Notes: generated from the sequence alone by a model not told the origin. 64,000 nucleotides of DNA from Flavobacterium gilvum (GCF_001761465.1 NZ_CP017479.1:2356001-2420000), one strand, 5' to 3'. Shown: positions 8,526 to 16,904, counted from the stretch's first letter. Numbers and translations are program-made.

Positions 8526-8817
8526 ATTTTTTGAAGATAAAACATTAGAGATGTAAAGATGTTTTCTTAATGCAAGGTTAGTATATTTAAGATTTTTGTT
8601 AATGGAATATCATAACCATAAAATCAAAGATATCCTTTGTTATTAAATTGATTTTTATTTGACATTCCTATAAACAAATGATAACTATAACTATAAGTAA
8701 ATAACTTTAAAAAAAAGAAATGCAAAAGCTGTTTTAGAATACTTCTAAAACAGCTTTTAAAATAATAGTTTAACTAAAACCTCGTGGACAAATCTGTTAG
8801 ATACTAAATTATCAGCT
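8526..8817. other. Intergenic spacer with a terminator
   Basis: About 290 nt without coding ORFs. A strong terminator hairpin at 8724-8758 closes the upstream unit. Confidence 0.5.
8724..8758 (+). terminator. Hairpin terminator
   Basis: AAAAGCTGTTTTAGA (8724-8738) pairs perfectly with TCTAAAACAGCTTTT (8744-8758) over a 5-nt loop. It separates the 8052 gene from the 8818 gene. Confidence 0.8.
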
Positions 8818-9252
8818 ATGAAAAAAACAATAACTTTATTCGTGCTATCTTTTTTTTTTTTGAACTGTAAATCACAAAATTTAAAAGTAAAGAATTTAGA
8901 AAAAAAAGTTGAACTCAATTATGTAATAGCAAATCTTCAGATTGACAATACAGTTCAAAAAGAACTCTGGGATAGAAGTCAGTTCATAAAAATTTTTACA
9001 ATATCTGATTCAAAGGCCACTCCTAAAGGTCTTTTTGAAGGAACAGACGAAGTTTTGTCGAGTTTGATAATTTCAGCAACTCCCGATGGGGATTATTATA
9101 CAAAAAGTAAACTTTACAAGATTGAAGGGATTAATAACCCAAAAATAACGGAAATCAAGGAGGGTAAATTCCCTGAATTCTCGATTACAATTGAACACGG
9201 TTTTTATGATAAAAGAAAATCAGAAACATTTAAATTTAAAGGTGTTCAATAA
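8818..9252 (+). CDS. Hypothetical lipoprotein, 144 aa
   Basis: The start MKKTITLFVLSFFFLNCKSQ is a lipoprotein signal with Cys at about residue 17. The mature domain is Lys/Glu-rich with alternating strands and no recognised family. It follows a strong terminator, so it begins a new transcription unit, though no TAnnTTTG box is visible. The 16 codons after its stop codon, in the same frame, read IGIIANFENGIVSSKR before a second stop. This protein-like string may be chance or may mean the stop is a recent mutation. Confidence 0.6.
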   Translation: MKKTITLFVLSFFFLNCKSQNLKVKNLEKKVELNYVIANLQIDNTVQKELWDRSQFIKIFTISDSKATPKGLFEGTDEVLSSLIISATPDGDYYTKSKLYKIEGINNPKITEIKEGKFPEFSITIEHGFYDKRKSETFKFKGVQ

Positions 9253-9256
9253 ATAG

Positions 9257-9577
9257 GAATCATTGCCAACTTTGAAAACGGTATTGTCTCAAGTAAAAGA
9301 TAGCTTGGTGTCGTCAGCAGAAAGTCAATCGCTCCTAAGTTTATCGTTCCATCCCGTGTCTCCAGCAGTAGATGTTGCATTTAGCTGGGGTGATTTTTAT
9401 CAAAACTTTGCCTTGGGAGGATTGCAAGATTGTAATTTCTTTAAAAACGAAATAGCTACATTCGTTAAAAATCCACTAACAGGAGTATATGAAAGTATAA
9501 ATATAAAAGATCAAGTCAAGTTAAATTATTATAATCAATATAAATCTTATGCAGAAATTTATCTTAGTAAAAATTAA
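9257..9577 (+). pseudogene. Possible gene remnant without a normal start
   Basis: The frame opens after a TAG at 9254 and has only a TTG (9263) as possible start near its beginning. It gives about 104 residues with no signal peptide. The sequence (for example SLSFHPVSPAVDVAFSWGDF and NPLTGVYESINIKDQ) has the composition of a real folded protein, unlike random AT-rich frames. A neighbouring frame upstream also reads like protein (NFENGIVSSKR). Together they suggest the 3' end of a larger frameshifted gene, but a small intact gene with a TTG start is not excluded. No family recognised. Confidence 0.4.
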
Positions 9578-10034
9578 AAAATATTATTTGTTTGCTGTCA
9601 TTTTATGCTTCCAAATTAATACATCCGCTCAAAATTTTGAAAAAATTCAAAATTCAGACACCTTATATATTTATTTTAAGAAAGATAATGGTAATCAAAT
9701 TAAGGGTTTAAATAATATTATCAATAAAGATAATTACGATTATTATTTCTATTTTTCTGTTGAATCAACAACAGCAAAGCAATATTATATGTTGGTAAAT
9801 CATTATCTAATATCCCCTGAAGTAAGGTGGGAGAAAAAATCATTTTTAAAGAAAAAAAAGGACATTATTGTCGATTATGGTTTTCTAAAAAAATTAGGAT
9901 ATGGTCAAAGTGAGCTACTTCTTTTAAAGAAAAAGAAATTATATATTATAGATCATGATAATTTCTGTCATTCTAGAATAAAAATAGCAGAAGTAAAGAT
10001 ACCAGACAGAAGCAATTTTGCACCAATTGAGTAA
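9549..10034 (+). CDS. Hypothetical secreted protein, 161 aa
   Basis: It has an N-terminal signal peptide with a basic start (MQKFILVKIKK), a hydrophobic core and likely cleavage after NTSAQ (about residue 28). The mature part is very rich in Tyr and Lys (YDYYFYFSVES, LLLKKKKLYIID) and predicted mostly beta. It overlaps the preceding ORF by 29 nt, suggesting translational coupling if that ORF is expressed. There is no recognised domain. A terminator follows at 10121-10149. Confidence 0.6.
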   Translation: MQKFILVKIKKYYLFAVILCFQINTSAQNFEKIQNSDTLYIYFKKDNGNQIKGLNNIINKDNYDYYFYFSVESTTAKQYYMLVNHYLISPEVRWEKKSFLKKKKDIIVDYGFLKKLGYGQSELLLLKKKKLYIIDHDNFCHSRIKIAEVKIPDRSNFAPIE

Positions 10035-10120
10035 TTTTCTCTAGAATAATTTAAAGAAAAACTGCTTTTATATTTATTGAGTTCAATAAAAACCATTACT
10101 AATTGATTGATATTCAAATG

Positions 10121-10155
10121 AAAGGGCTACTTTTGACAAAGAGCCCTTTTTTATA
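10121..10155 (+). terminator. Hairpin terminator
   Basis: AAAGGGCT (10121-10128) pairs with AGCCCTTT (10142-10149), followed by a T-run. It closes the accessory patch. Confidence 0.75.
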
Positions 10156-10213
10156 TTCGTTACTTTAATAATAGTGATTTTAAAAACAGATTTTCTTGGC
10201 CTGAAACCTGAAC

Positions 10214-10678
10214 CTACTCAAATTCATCTTTCCAGTCCTTGGTAGAAATTGCCGAAGCTTTATTGTCGGCGTCCATCGTTACACGAAGTTCTTTGTTTGC
10301 TTTTTCGTATTCAAACAATGCTTTAAACCTGTAAACATTTGAATTATTATCTTTAATATGGATTTTTTCGACAAATTCTAGATCTTTGAAAAGACCATAT
10401 TTCAAGTTATACTTCGCGCAGATTTTATTGATATTTTCTATCGTAGAGTTGGCGATAACTTTATCTGTGGCTTCACTCCTTGTAAAAGGCGTAAATTTTG
10501 AATTATTGCAAGTCATCAAAATCCTTTTTCCAAGCTCGTAGGCCTTTTTTTCTTGTGGTACTTCCTCTTTGGTGATTTCCGCTGCGGGAACACTTTTTTC
10601 TGTAGATTTCGAATGTACTTGTTTTGTTTTACATCCCATTAATGCCAATAGGCAGCAGAGTATAATTACTTTTTTCAT
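10214..10678 (-). CDS. Hypothetical lipoprotein, 154 aa
   Basis: The start MKKVIILCCLLALMGCKTKQ carries a lipobox (LMGC, Cys near residue 16). A charged linker (STEKSVPAAEITKEEVPQEK) follows, then a domain of about 105 residues ending KDWKDEFE. The segment NSNVYRFKALFEYEKANKELRVTMD looks like the last strands of a small alpha+beta domain. No named family is recognised. It is a single gene convergent with the accessory patch. Confidence 0.65.
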   Translation of the reverse strand: MKKVIILCCLLALMGCKTKQVHSKSTEKSVPAAEITKEEVPQEKKAYELGKRILMTCNNSKFTPFTRSEATDKVIANSTIENINKICAKYNLKYGLFKDLEFVEKIHIKDNNSNVYRFKALFEYEKANKELRVTMDADNKASAISTKDWKDEFE

Positions 10679-11024
10679 TGTTTGTGGTATTTATAGATTT
10701 TTATGACACTATTTGATAAAAAATAATAGTACAGAAGCACAGTTTTTTATTATCAAAAAACTTATTTTCCTGTAAAAGATAAAGTTAAGAAAATTAACTG
10801 TAAAAATCTGCCTTATTTTATTGGTTTTTAAAGCCTTATCCCGCTTTCCGCTACAAGTCCTCCTGCTGCAAGCCATAACACTAAGCCCAGAAAGGAGCTT
10901 CCGCTGGTCGCTCTTTCTGGGCAAGTGTTATTTGGCTTCCAGCAGTCCGGGCTTTTCGCTGTAATCGGGGGCATGGTAATTCGGAATGAAGTGGCCTTTT
11001 CTGCAAACAAAAGATTTTTTAAAA
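10679..11024. other. Intergenic region holding a long hairpin element
   Basis: About 345 nt. Short ORFs here on the minus strand are shadows of the hairpin repeat at 10839-10972 and are not credible genes. Confidence 0.6.
10839..10972. repeat. Bounded hairpin element, copy A
   Basis: A GC-richer island in AT-rich DNA. The left edge is TCCCGCTTTCCGCTACAA (10839-10856) and the right edge is ATCGGGGGC (near 10964-10972). Inside, 10864-10896 and 10911-10944 form a long imperfect stem (TGCTG…CCCAGAAAGGAG against CTCTTTCTGGGC…CAGCA). The edges match those of copy B at 23414-23492, while the core differs. Confidence 0.7.
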
Positions 11025-11747
11025 CTATTTAATAAAAGATAAAATAGAATTCAAAATTATTTTTTGCTGTTCTTCCCTGCTGATGCTCGCTTCGTTGTCG
11101 CCAAGTTGTGAACCGTAGTAACCAAATTGCGAATGGTTTCCCCCTTGTATCAAAACATATTTAGTGTTTGCAGGTAATTTTGGTTTGTTTTGGTTTATCG
11201 ATTTTGTGTCGGCAACACCGTCATTGGAACCAGATATTTTCATTATTGGAATCAATGATTTGGAAAGGTCAAAATCTCTAGGATGTGTAGTTCCCAATAA
11301 AATCAATTTATCTATCAATATTGGATTTTCATAAACAAATTGTGCTGCCATCATTCCGCCTTTAGAATGTCCCGCAAGAATATATTCTTTGGAGCTGTCT
11401 TGAAAAAAGTTCATTTCTTTTGGTTTATTGTAACCGTAGGAAGGAAGTCGCCAAGGCATTTTAATAATAATGCTTTTATAACCGTTTTCGGCAATTTTCC
11501 TGCAGAGCGGAGCATAAGCATCAAATCCAACCATGGCACCTGGAAAAAAAATAAAAACTTTTTGATAGCCTTTTTTGGGAATAAAAGAAATAAAATCGTT
11601 TGTATTCTCAACTTGAATCGTGGAATTGCTTCGAAAAATTGATTCGTCAACTCCTTTAGTTTGATATGAAAATACAATCCAGAGAAAGAAACAGATACCA
11701 ATAGCAATCCAAATCAATCTCAGTGTTTTTATTTTTCGTTGTTTCAT
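11025..11747 (-). CDS. Alpha/beta hydrolase with N-terminal membrane anchor
   Basis: A 240-residue protein. A basic N-terminus precedes a single hydrophobic segment (about residues 10-27), likely a membrane anchor or uncleaved signal. The nucleophile elbow is AGHSKGGM, with Ser near residue 128. An acidic residue candidate is in SGSNDGVAD, and the catalytic His is in GGNHSQFGYYG near residue 204, where the Gly-Asn-His-Ser context is typical of the Abhydrolase_5 family. The substrate is unknown. It is 27 bp downstream of the AI-2E family permease gene on the same strand, so a two-gene operon is likely. Confidence 0.85.
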   Translation of the reverse strand: MKQRKIKTLRLIWIAIGICFFLWIVFSYQTKGVDESIFRSNSTIQVENTNDFISFIPKKGYQKVFIFFPGAMVGFDAYAPLCRKIAENGYKSIIIKMPWRLPSYGYNKPKEMNFFQDSSKEYILAGHSKGGMMAAQFVYENPILIDKLILLGTTHPRDFDLSKSLIPIMKISGSNDGVADTKSINQNKPKLPANTKYVLIQGGNHSQFGYYGSQLGDNEASISREEQQKIILNSILSFIK

Positions 11748-11774
11748 TAAGATGTTTGTGCTTTCGAATTAAAA

Positions 11775-12842
11775 TTACATTTTATTGGACTTTCCATCAC
11801 TCAATAACAAAGATAATGATTTGAGGCTTTCTGTTCGATTAGCCAAAAGCTTTACAATGCTTATAAAAGGAACAAAAAGAATCATACCTGCCGCACCCCA
11901 TAATATGCCGCCTGCAATGACCATTATAAGAATTGCAAGTGTATTGATTTTTAAGCGTTTTCCAACGGCGTATGGGAATATAATATAAGCTTCCAATAGC
12001 TGTACAAATGAAAAGACGGCGACGACTCCTATGGGATACCAAATGGAGTTGAAGGTAATCCAGGCCACCGTTATAGGCAATAATGACGAAACCATAATGC
12101 CAATATAGGGTATGAAGGTCAATATTGAAGCGGTAAATCCAAAAAGGAAAGGATAAGGAATGCCAATTATTGCTAGCCCAATACTGTTCAAAATCCCAAC
12201 AATCAGGTAAACTGCCAACATTCCTTTTATAAATTTGTAATATTCCTGAATGGTTTCAACGATAATTTCGTGAATCATTTCTTTTTTGTCCAATGAAAAA
12301 AAGTGATACAATGCTTGAACCAACAATTGACGGTAATACAATATCAGTGCAGTGAAAATTGGTATTATTAAAAGATGAAATAGCGATTCGGAGAAAGAAT
12401 AGACGGTGTTTTTCAGCAGTAAAAAAGCTTGGGAACTTGAGTTGTTTAAAATTGTTTTAATGTAATTCAACTGTTTTTCTTCATTTATCCCAAACTGATT
12501 CGTTAAAAACAAACTCAACTGATTTAAGGTTTCTTCAAACTTTACTTCCAAACTTTCCCATTCATTAGAAAATTCTATTATTTGGGCAAGTAACAGATAT
12601 AAAATGGCAGTAAAGATAAATACAATGCTTATCAAGGAAAGTCCGATTGCAAAGCTTCGATAAATTCCTTTTTGTTCCAGCCATCTGCATATAGGGTAAA
12701 GCAAAAAACTAATTAGTAAGGCAAAGCTTAACGGGATGAATAATGATTTTCCAAAATACAAAATTACCAATACAACGAACAGATATTGGAAAATTTCCAA
12801 GGGTGTAGTTTTTTTGTAAAAATCGGATGGAGTAGGAGTCAT
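11775..12842 (-). CDS. AI-2E family transporter (PerM/YdiK-like)
   Basis: A 355-residue polytopic membrane protein. Hydrophobic segments cluster near the N-terminus (about residues 16-85) and in the C-terminal half (about 150-335), separated by a charged extramembrane domain around residues 90-145. That is the arrangement of the AI-2E exporter/PerM family. The motif GFTASILTFIPYIGIMVSSLLP fits the conserved PxxG region of the family. Members export autoinducer-2 or other small molecules, or act as Na+/H+ antiporters, so the substrate is not known. It heads a probable operon with the alpha/beta hydrolase gene. Confidence 0.88.
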   Translation of the reverse strand: MTPTPSDFYKKTTPLEIFQYLFVVLVILYFGKSLFIPLSFALLISFLLYPICRWLEQKGIYRSFAIGLSLISIVFIFTAILYLLLAQIIEFSNEWESLEVKFEETLNQLSLFLTNQFGINEEKQLNYIKTILNNSSSQAFLLLKNTVYSFSESLFHLLIIPIFTALILYYRQLLVQALYHFFSLDKKEMIHEIIVETIQEYYKFIKGMLAVYLIVGILNSIGLAIIGIPYPFLFGFTASILTFIPYIGIMVSSLLPITVAWITFNSIWYPIGVVAVFSFVQLLEAYIIFPYAVGKRLKINTLAILIMVIAGGILWGAAGMILFVPFISIVKLLANRTESLKSLSLLLSDGKSNKM

Positions 12843-13010
12843 ATCAATTGGATTTTAACTTTGATTGTGTTAATTCAATGAAATGGTAATTTGGTAAATA
12901 ATTGATTTACAAGTTACAAAATATTTTTGAGAGTAGATTCTTAGCGGTCTGGGATTATTAATTTTTAGTTAAATAAAATGATTCCAAAAGACTTTTTTTT
13001 ATTAAAAACT

Positions 13011-13018
13011 TAAATTTG
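13011..13018 (+). promoter_or_regulatory. -7 box TAAATTTG upstream of the OsmC gene
   Basis: Matches TAnnTTTG, 27 nt before the ATG at 13045. No clear -33 TTG was seen. Confidence 0.5.
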
Positions 13019-13044
13019 GGTAAACCAATAAATTCAAAAAAGAT

Positions 13045-13455
13045 ATGAAAAGAAATGCCACCGCAGTTTGGAATGGTTCCCTGATGGAAGGAGCCGGTAA
13101 ATTGACTACCCAAAGTACAACTTTGGTAAACACACAATATTCATTCAAATCCCGATTTGCCGAAGGCGTGGGAACCAATCCAGAAGAACTTGTCGCGGCG
13201 GCACACGCGGGATGTTTTACCATGCAGCTTACCGCTTTTATTGGTGAAACCACAGCCGTAATCGAAAGTATAGAAACGAAATGCGAGATTAATTTGGTCG
13301 AGGGAACTATTATAGGTTCGCATTTGACGGTAAATGCGAAAATAAAAGGAATTTCAGATGAAACGTTTCAGGAATTGGTTACGAAAGCAGAAAATAATTG
13401 TCCGATTTCAAAATTATTTAATACTGAAATTACGAGTACAGCTACTTTGATTTAA
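13045..13455 (+). CDS. OsmC family peroxidase
   Basis: A 136-residue cytoplasmic protein of normal OsmC length. The two redox cysteines are visible: C57 in AAHAGCFTMQL and C119 in AENNCPISKLF. N-terminal MKRNATAVWNGSLMEGAGKL is typical of the OsmC rather than Ohr subgroup. OsmC enzymes reduce organic hydroperoxides with the cysteine pair. It is a single gene with its own promoter box, followed by a palindromic repeat that can act as a terminator. Confidence 0.92.
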   Translation: MKRNATAVWNGSLMEGAGKLTTQSTTLVNTQYSFKSRFAEGVGTNPEELVAAAHAGCFTMQLTAFIGETTAVIESIETKCEINLVEGTIIGSHLTVNAKIKGISDETFQELVTKAENNCPISKLFNTEITSTATLI

Positions 13456-13550
13456 GCGCAAGGAGCGCAAATAAAATGTTTTTGTTTAAAACGCAATGAA
13501 CACAAAGCTTTGTGTTCATTGCGTAATACTTTGCGAACTTAGCGCTTAAA
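13453..13550. repeat. Palindromic repeat of the GCAAAG type, copy 1
   Basis: A perfect 34-nt palindrome at 13491-13524 (ACGCAATGAACACAAAG and its reverse complement) is flanked by outer arms AAGCGCAA (13454-13461) and TTGCG…AGCGCTT (to 13548). It shares the word AAAGCTTTG and the trailing CTTTGCGAAC with the element at 62953-63036. It may also terminate the OsmC transcript. Confidence 0.75.
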
Positions 13551-13561
13551 TGTAAACACAA

Positions 13562-14005
13562 TTAATTTTTCTTCTTAATCCATTCATAATTCACAATGGA
13601 CAAAAAGTAGAAAAAACTGTCGGCTATTATTTTTCCTAAAATGATTCCGATGAAATAATTCCCAGTTAGTATCGGCATCCAATACATGCAGAACGGACGA
13701 ATAAAAAAGAAATCCAAAACGGCGGGATAACCAAATTCAAACAAGAGATTCCTAATTAAAACAGCAATTTCGTTTAAAGTGACGTCTTGGTTTTTCAGTT
13801 TCTTCTCTGCTGATAAAGCTTTGTAAGACCTGTAAATGATAACGCCATAAAAAGTAAAATATTCGGCAAACGTAATCAGATAGGCAGTAGTCAGGCTACT
13901 ATAAATTCTGCTGAATTGGGAAGCGAGCAATGCAGAGGTTGTCGCTGCCAATTCCGAATATTTATAGCGGTCAAACCACTCTTTGAAATTTGCTTTTTTG
14001 AACAT
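13562..14005 (-). CDS. Conserved membrane protein of unknown function, 147 aa
   Basis: A small integral membrane protein with about four hydrophobic segments (near residues 38-58, 90-105, 108-122 and 125-138), a cytoplasmic-looking basic loop (SAEKKLKNQD), and a basic C-terminus WIKKKN. No enzymatic motif is visible and I do not recognise the family. It starts 12 bp after the aldo/keto reductase gene on the same strand, so the two are probably co-transcribed. Confidence 0.7.
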   Translation of the reverse strand: MFKKANFKEWFDRYKYSELAATTSALLASQFSRIYSSLTTAYLITFAEYFTFYGVIIYRSYKALSAEKKLKNQDVTLNEIAVLIRNLLFEFGYPAVLDFFFIRPFCMYWMPILTGNYFIGIILGKIIADSFFYFLSIVNYEWIKKKN

Positions 14006-14017
14006 TTACCACCTTTT

Positions 14018-15004
14018 TTACCAAAGCTGATGCACTTGCGGCTTGATGTATTGCTCGTAAATGGAGTTCATGGCTTTGATTTTTTCAGGAGTTAATTGTG
14101 GAAAATCATATACTGACAGATTCGACAAAACGTGACTTTCCTTTGATGCTCCGGGAATAATACAGCTAACTTCGTTAAAACTCAAAATCCATTGCAAGGC
14201 AATTGGTGCCAAATTAGTCGCTTTCGGGAAAAGTTCTTTTAAAGCATCAACTGCTTTTAATCCCAGTTCATAATTAATTCCCGAAAAGGTTTCTCCTTTG
14301 TCAAATGCAGCTCCTTCACGATTGAAATTTCTATGATCTTGTTCTCCAAAAGTAGTTTTAGAATCGAATAATCCAGTCAGTAATCCACTGGCAAGTGGTA
14401 CTCTGGCAATGATTCCGATGTCTTTTTTCTGTGCTTCTTTGAAAAATAATTCGGAAGGGCGCTGACGGAAAAGATTAAAGATAATCTGAACAGTCGTTAC
14501 ATTGGAGTATTCGATGGCTTTTAGACCTTCTTCGACTTTTTCTACACTTACACCCAAATTTTGAATTTTTCCCTGTTCTTTCAAACGGTCAAAAAGTTCA
14601 AAAATTTCCGGACGGTAAAATACTTGGGTTGGTGGACAGTGTAACTGAATAAGATCGATTGTTTCCAATCCCATTCTTTTCAAACTGTCTTCTATATATT
14701 TTTGTAATACTTTAGGTTGATAGCCTTCATTTACGTGCGGATTGATATGTCTTCCACATTTTGTTGCGATATAGACACGTTCGGAACGGGATTTTACCAC
14801 TCTCCCAACAGCGGTTTCGCTCAGACCATTTTCATAAACGTCGGCAGTGTCTATAAAATTTACGCCTTTATCAATGGCAGTATTGATTAATTCATCTGCC
14901 GTTTTATCATTGAAAGGAGAACCCCATTTTCCGCCCACCTGCCATGTGCCAAGCGCTATTTCTGATATATTAAAATTGGTTTTTCCTAGTTTGCGGTAAT
15001 TCAT
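14018..15004 (-). CDS. Aldo/keto reductase
   Basis: A 328-residue NADPH-dependent oxidoreductase with the complete catalytic tetrad: D55 and Y57 (DTADVYENG), K82 (YIATKCGRH) and H122 (LIQLHCPP). The N-terminus RKLGKTNFNISEIALGTW and the C-terminal cofactor-binding segment IIPGASKESHVLSNL are typical. The TIM-barrel length is normal for the YajO/Tas-like subgroup. The carbonyl substrate cannot be predicted. It is upstream of the small membrane protein gene. Confidence 0.92.
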   Translation of the reverse strand: MNYRKLGKTNFNISEIALGTWQVGGKWGSPFNDKTADELINTAIDKGVNFIDTADVYENGLSETAVGRVVKSRSERVYIATKCGRHINPHVNEGYQPKVLQKYIEDSLKRMGLETIDLIQLHCPPTQVFYRPEIFELFDRLKEQGKIQNLGVSVEKVEEGLKAIEYSNVTTVQIIFNLFRQRPSELFFKEAQKKDIGIIARVPLASGLLTGLFDSKTTFGEQDHRNFNREGAAFDKGETFSGINYELGLKAVDALKELFPKATNLAPIALQWILSFNEVSCIIPGASKESHVLSNLSVYDFPQLTPEKIKAMNSIYEQYIKPQVHQLW

Positions 15005-15012
15005 TTTTTTCT

Positions 15013-15215
15013 TTTAAGTTTTTAAGATACTAAGATTCTGAGTTCCTGAGTTTTTTTTAAAGTTTCTAAGATGTTAAGATTCTGAGTTCCTAAGTTTTTT
15101 TTAAAGTTTCTAAGATACTAAGATTCTGAGTTCCTAAGTTTTTTTTAAGTTTCTAAGATGCTAAGGTTCTGAGTGGCTAAGAAAACTCAGTATCTTAGCA
15201 ACTCAGAAACTTAGA
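15013..15215. repeat. Tandem 'CTAAGAT' repeat with inverted arm
   Basis: Four near-identical units of about 44 bp (starting near 15016, 15061, 15105 and 15147) contain GTTTCTAAGAT.CTAAGATTC and TGAGTTCCTAAGTTTTTTTT. An inverted arm AACTCAGTATCTTAGCAACTCAGAAAC follows (15184-15210), allowing a large fold-back. The related repeats at 26865-26955 and 43749-43850 show that it is a dispersed family. Confidence 0.8.
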
Positions 15216-15222
15216 GTCTCTT

Positions 15223-16110
15223 TTAGTCAAATAAATCCGAAGACAAATAGCGATCGCCACGGTCACAGATAACAGCAACCACCACGCCGGACTCTAGTTG
15301 ATTGGCAATTTTTACAGCCACAGACACAGATCCTCCGCTGCTCATACCCGCAAAAATTCCTTCTTCTTTTGCCAATCTTTTGGTCATTTCACGGGCTTCT
15401 TTTTCGCTGACATCAACAGTTAAATCCACTTTTGAGGCATCAAAAATTTTGGGTAAATATTCCTGTGGCCATTTTCGAATACCAGGAATCTGCGAGCCTT
15501 CACTAGGTTGTGCCCCAATAATTTGGATATTTGAATTTTTTTCTTTCAGATATGTTGAGGTACCAATAATGGTTCCTGTCGTCCCCATTGCCGATACAAA
15601 ATGGGTAACAGTTCCATCGGTATCATTCCAGATTTCGGGACCCGTGGTTTTGTAATGGGCTTTCCAGTTGTCATCATTGGCAAACTGATTGAGCATTACA
15701 TATCCGCCTTCGGCAACTTTTTTGTCGGCATAATCTCTGGAACCAATTATTCCTTGACTGGCTGGTGTCTGGATAACCGTTGCGCCATAAGCCAACATGG
15801 TTTGAGTGCGTTCTTTCGTAGAATCTTCGGGTAAAACCAATTCTATTTCGATGTTGAATAATTGAGCAATCATGGCAAGGGCAATTCCAGTGTTACCGCT
15901 GGTCGCCTCAATTAATTTATCTCCTTTTTTTATATCTCCTCTTTCGATGGCTGAGGCAATCATATTGTATGCAGCACGGTCTTTTACGCTTCCGCCAGGA
16001 TTGTCGCCTTCAAGTTTCAATAACAGTTTTACATTTTTATTTTCAACTAAACGGGTTGTTTCTACCAAGGGGGTGTTCCCGATTAGTTCAACTAATTTAT
16101 AGGTTTTCAT
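15223..16110 (-). CDS. cysM: Cysteine synthase B
   Basis: A 295-residue PLP enzyme that makes cysteine from O-acetylserine and sulfide or thiosulfate. PLP lysine K43 is in GGSVKDRAAY, and the phosphate-binding loop is [13 protein letters not shown] (about residues 68-80). GMSSGGS near residue 256 and the C-terminal CDRGDRYLSSDLF match CysM. It follows the serine acetyltransferase gene by only 2 bp, so the pathway enzyme pair is in one operon. A second cysteine synthase lies at 18627-19541. Confidence 0.92.
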   Translation of the reverse strand: MKTYKLVELIGNTPLVETTRLVENKNVKLLLKLEGDNPGGSVKDRAAYNMIASAIERGDIKKGDKLIEATSGNTGIALAMIAQLFNIEIELVLPEDSTKERTQTMLAYGATVIQTPASQGIIGSRDYADKKVAEGGYVMLNQFANDDNWKAHYKTTGPEIWNDTDGTVTHFVSAMGTTGTIIGTSTYLKEKNSNIQIIGAQPSEGSQIPGIRKWPQEYLPKIFDASKVDLTVDVSEKEAREMTKRLAKEEGIFAGMSSGGSVSVAVKIANQLESGVVVAVICDRGDRYLSSDLFD

Positions 16111-16112
16111 TT

Positions 16113-16904
16113 TTATTTTTTCTCTTTTATTTTAACTTCGGTTGTGGTGGTGTTCATTACGATTGAGTCTGCAGGAATCGATTTGGTTATCCATGAGTTT
16201 CCGCCCACAATACTGTTTTTACCAATAACTGTTGTGCCTCCCAAAATGGTTGCATTGGCATATAAACAAACGTTTTTTTCCACGGTAGGATGCCTTTTGG
16301 TGTTTTTCATGTCTTTGCTTACGCTCAATGCTCCCAAAGTCACCCCTTGGTATATTTTTACATTTTTTTCGATGACTGAGGTTTCACCAATTACAATTCC
16401 GGTAGCATGATCGATAAAGAAAGGTGATGCGATTGTTGCACCGGCATGAATATCAGTTCCTGTAATACGATGGGCATATTCGCTCATTAGTCTCGAAAAA
16501 AGCATTAAATCCAAAAGATATAATTCATGGCTCAATCGATAAATGGCAATGGCATAAAATCCGGGATAGGCAAGATAAATTTCTTCCAGACTATTGGATG
16601 CAGGGTCATTTTCTAAAATGTAAGAAGCATCTTTGTTCAGGTCTTCAAGTACAGAGGGCAATTTATGTAAAAATTTATCCCAGGCACTTTCGCAGGAATC
16701 CTGTTTTTTTTTGCAGGCCAAAGAGGCTATTTCCTTAAATTGTTTTTCCAATTCATCGATGCTTTCATTCATCGGCGCATTCGAATCAAATAAAGTGTAA
16801 AACAGTTTTTCGGTGAAGGCTTCTGTTTTTGTTTTTATGCTATAATTTATAGAAAAATGACTTTTTGAAGCGCTAATATTTTGGACAATCAGATCTTTGG
16901 TCAT
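16113..16904 (-). CDS. epsC: Serine O-acetyltransferase
   Basis: A 263-residue enzyme that acetylates serine with acetyl-CoA, the first step of cysteine synthesis. The N-terminal half is helical (residues 1-130). The C-terminal part is a left-handed beta-helix made of hexapeptide repeats, seen in GTDIHAGATIASPFFIDHATGIVIGET, VKIYQGVTLGALS, and ATILGGTTVIGKNSIVGGNSWI, with the catalytic His in DHATG. It is the EpsC/SrpH type by length. It is immediately upstream of cysM. Confidence 0.92.
   Translation of the reverse strand: MTKDLIVQNISASKSHFSINYSIKTKTEAFTEKLFYTLFDSNAPMNESIDELEKQFKEIASLACKKKQDSCESAWDKFLHKLPSVLEDLNKDASYILENDPASNSLEEIYLAYPGFYAIAIYRLSHELYLLDLMLFSRLMSEYAHRITGTDIHAGATIASPFFIDHATGIVIGETSVIEKNVKIYQGVTLGALSVSKDMKNTKRHPTVEKNVCLYANATILGGTTVIGKNSIVGGNSWITKSIPADSIVMNTTTTEVKIKEKK

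Noticed and set aside
10709..11010. Two overlapping short minus-strand ORFs
   Set aside because: They cover the hairpin element 10839-10972 and change frame across it; the composition comes from the repeat.
15013..15215. CRISPR-like tandem repeats
   Set aside because: Units are contiguous, without spacers, and belong to a dispersed intergenic repeat family.
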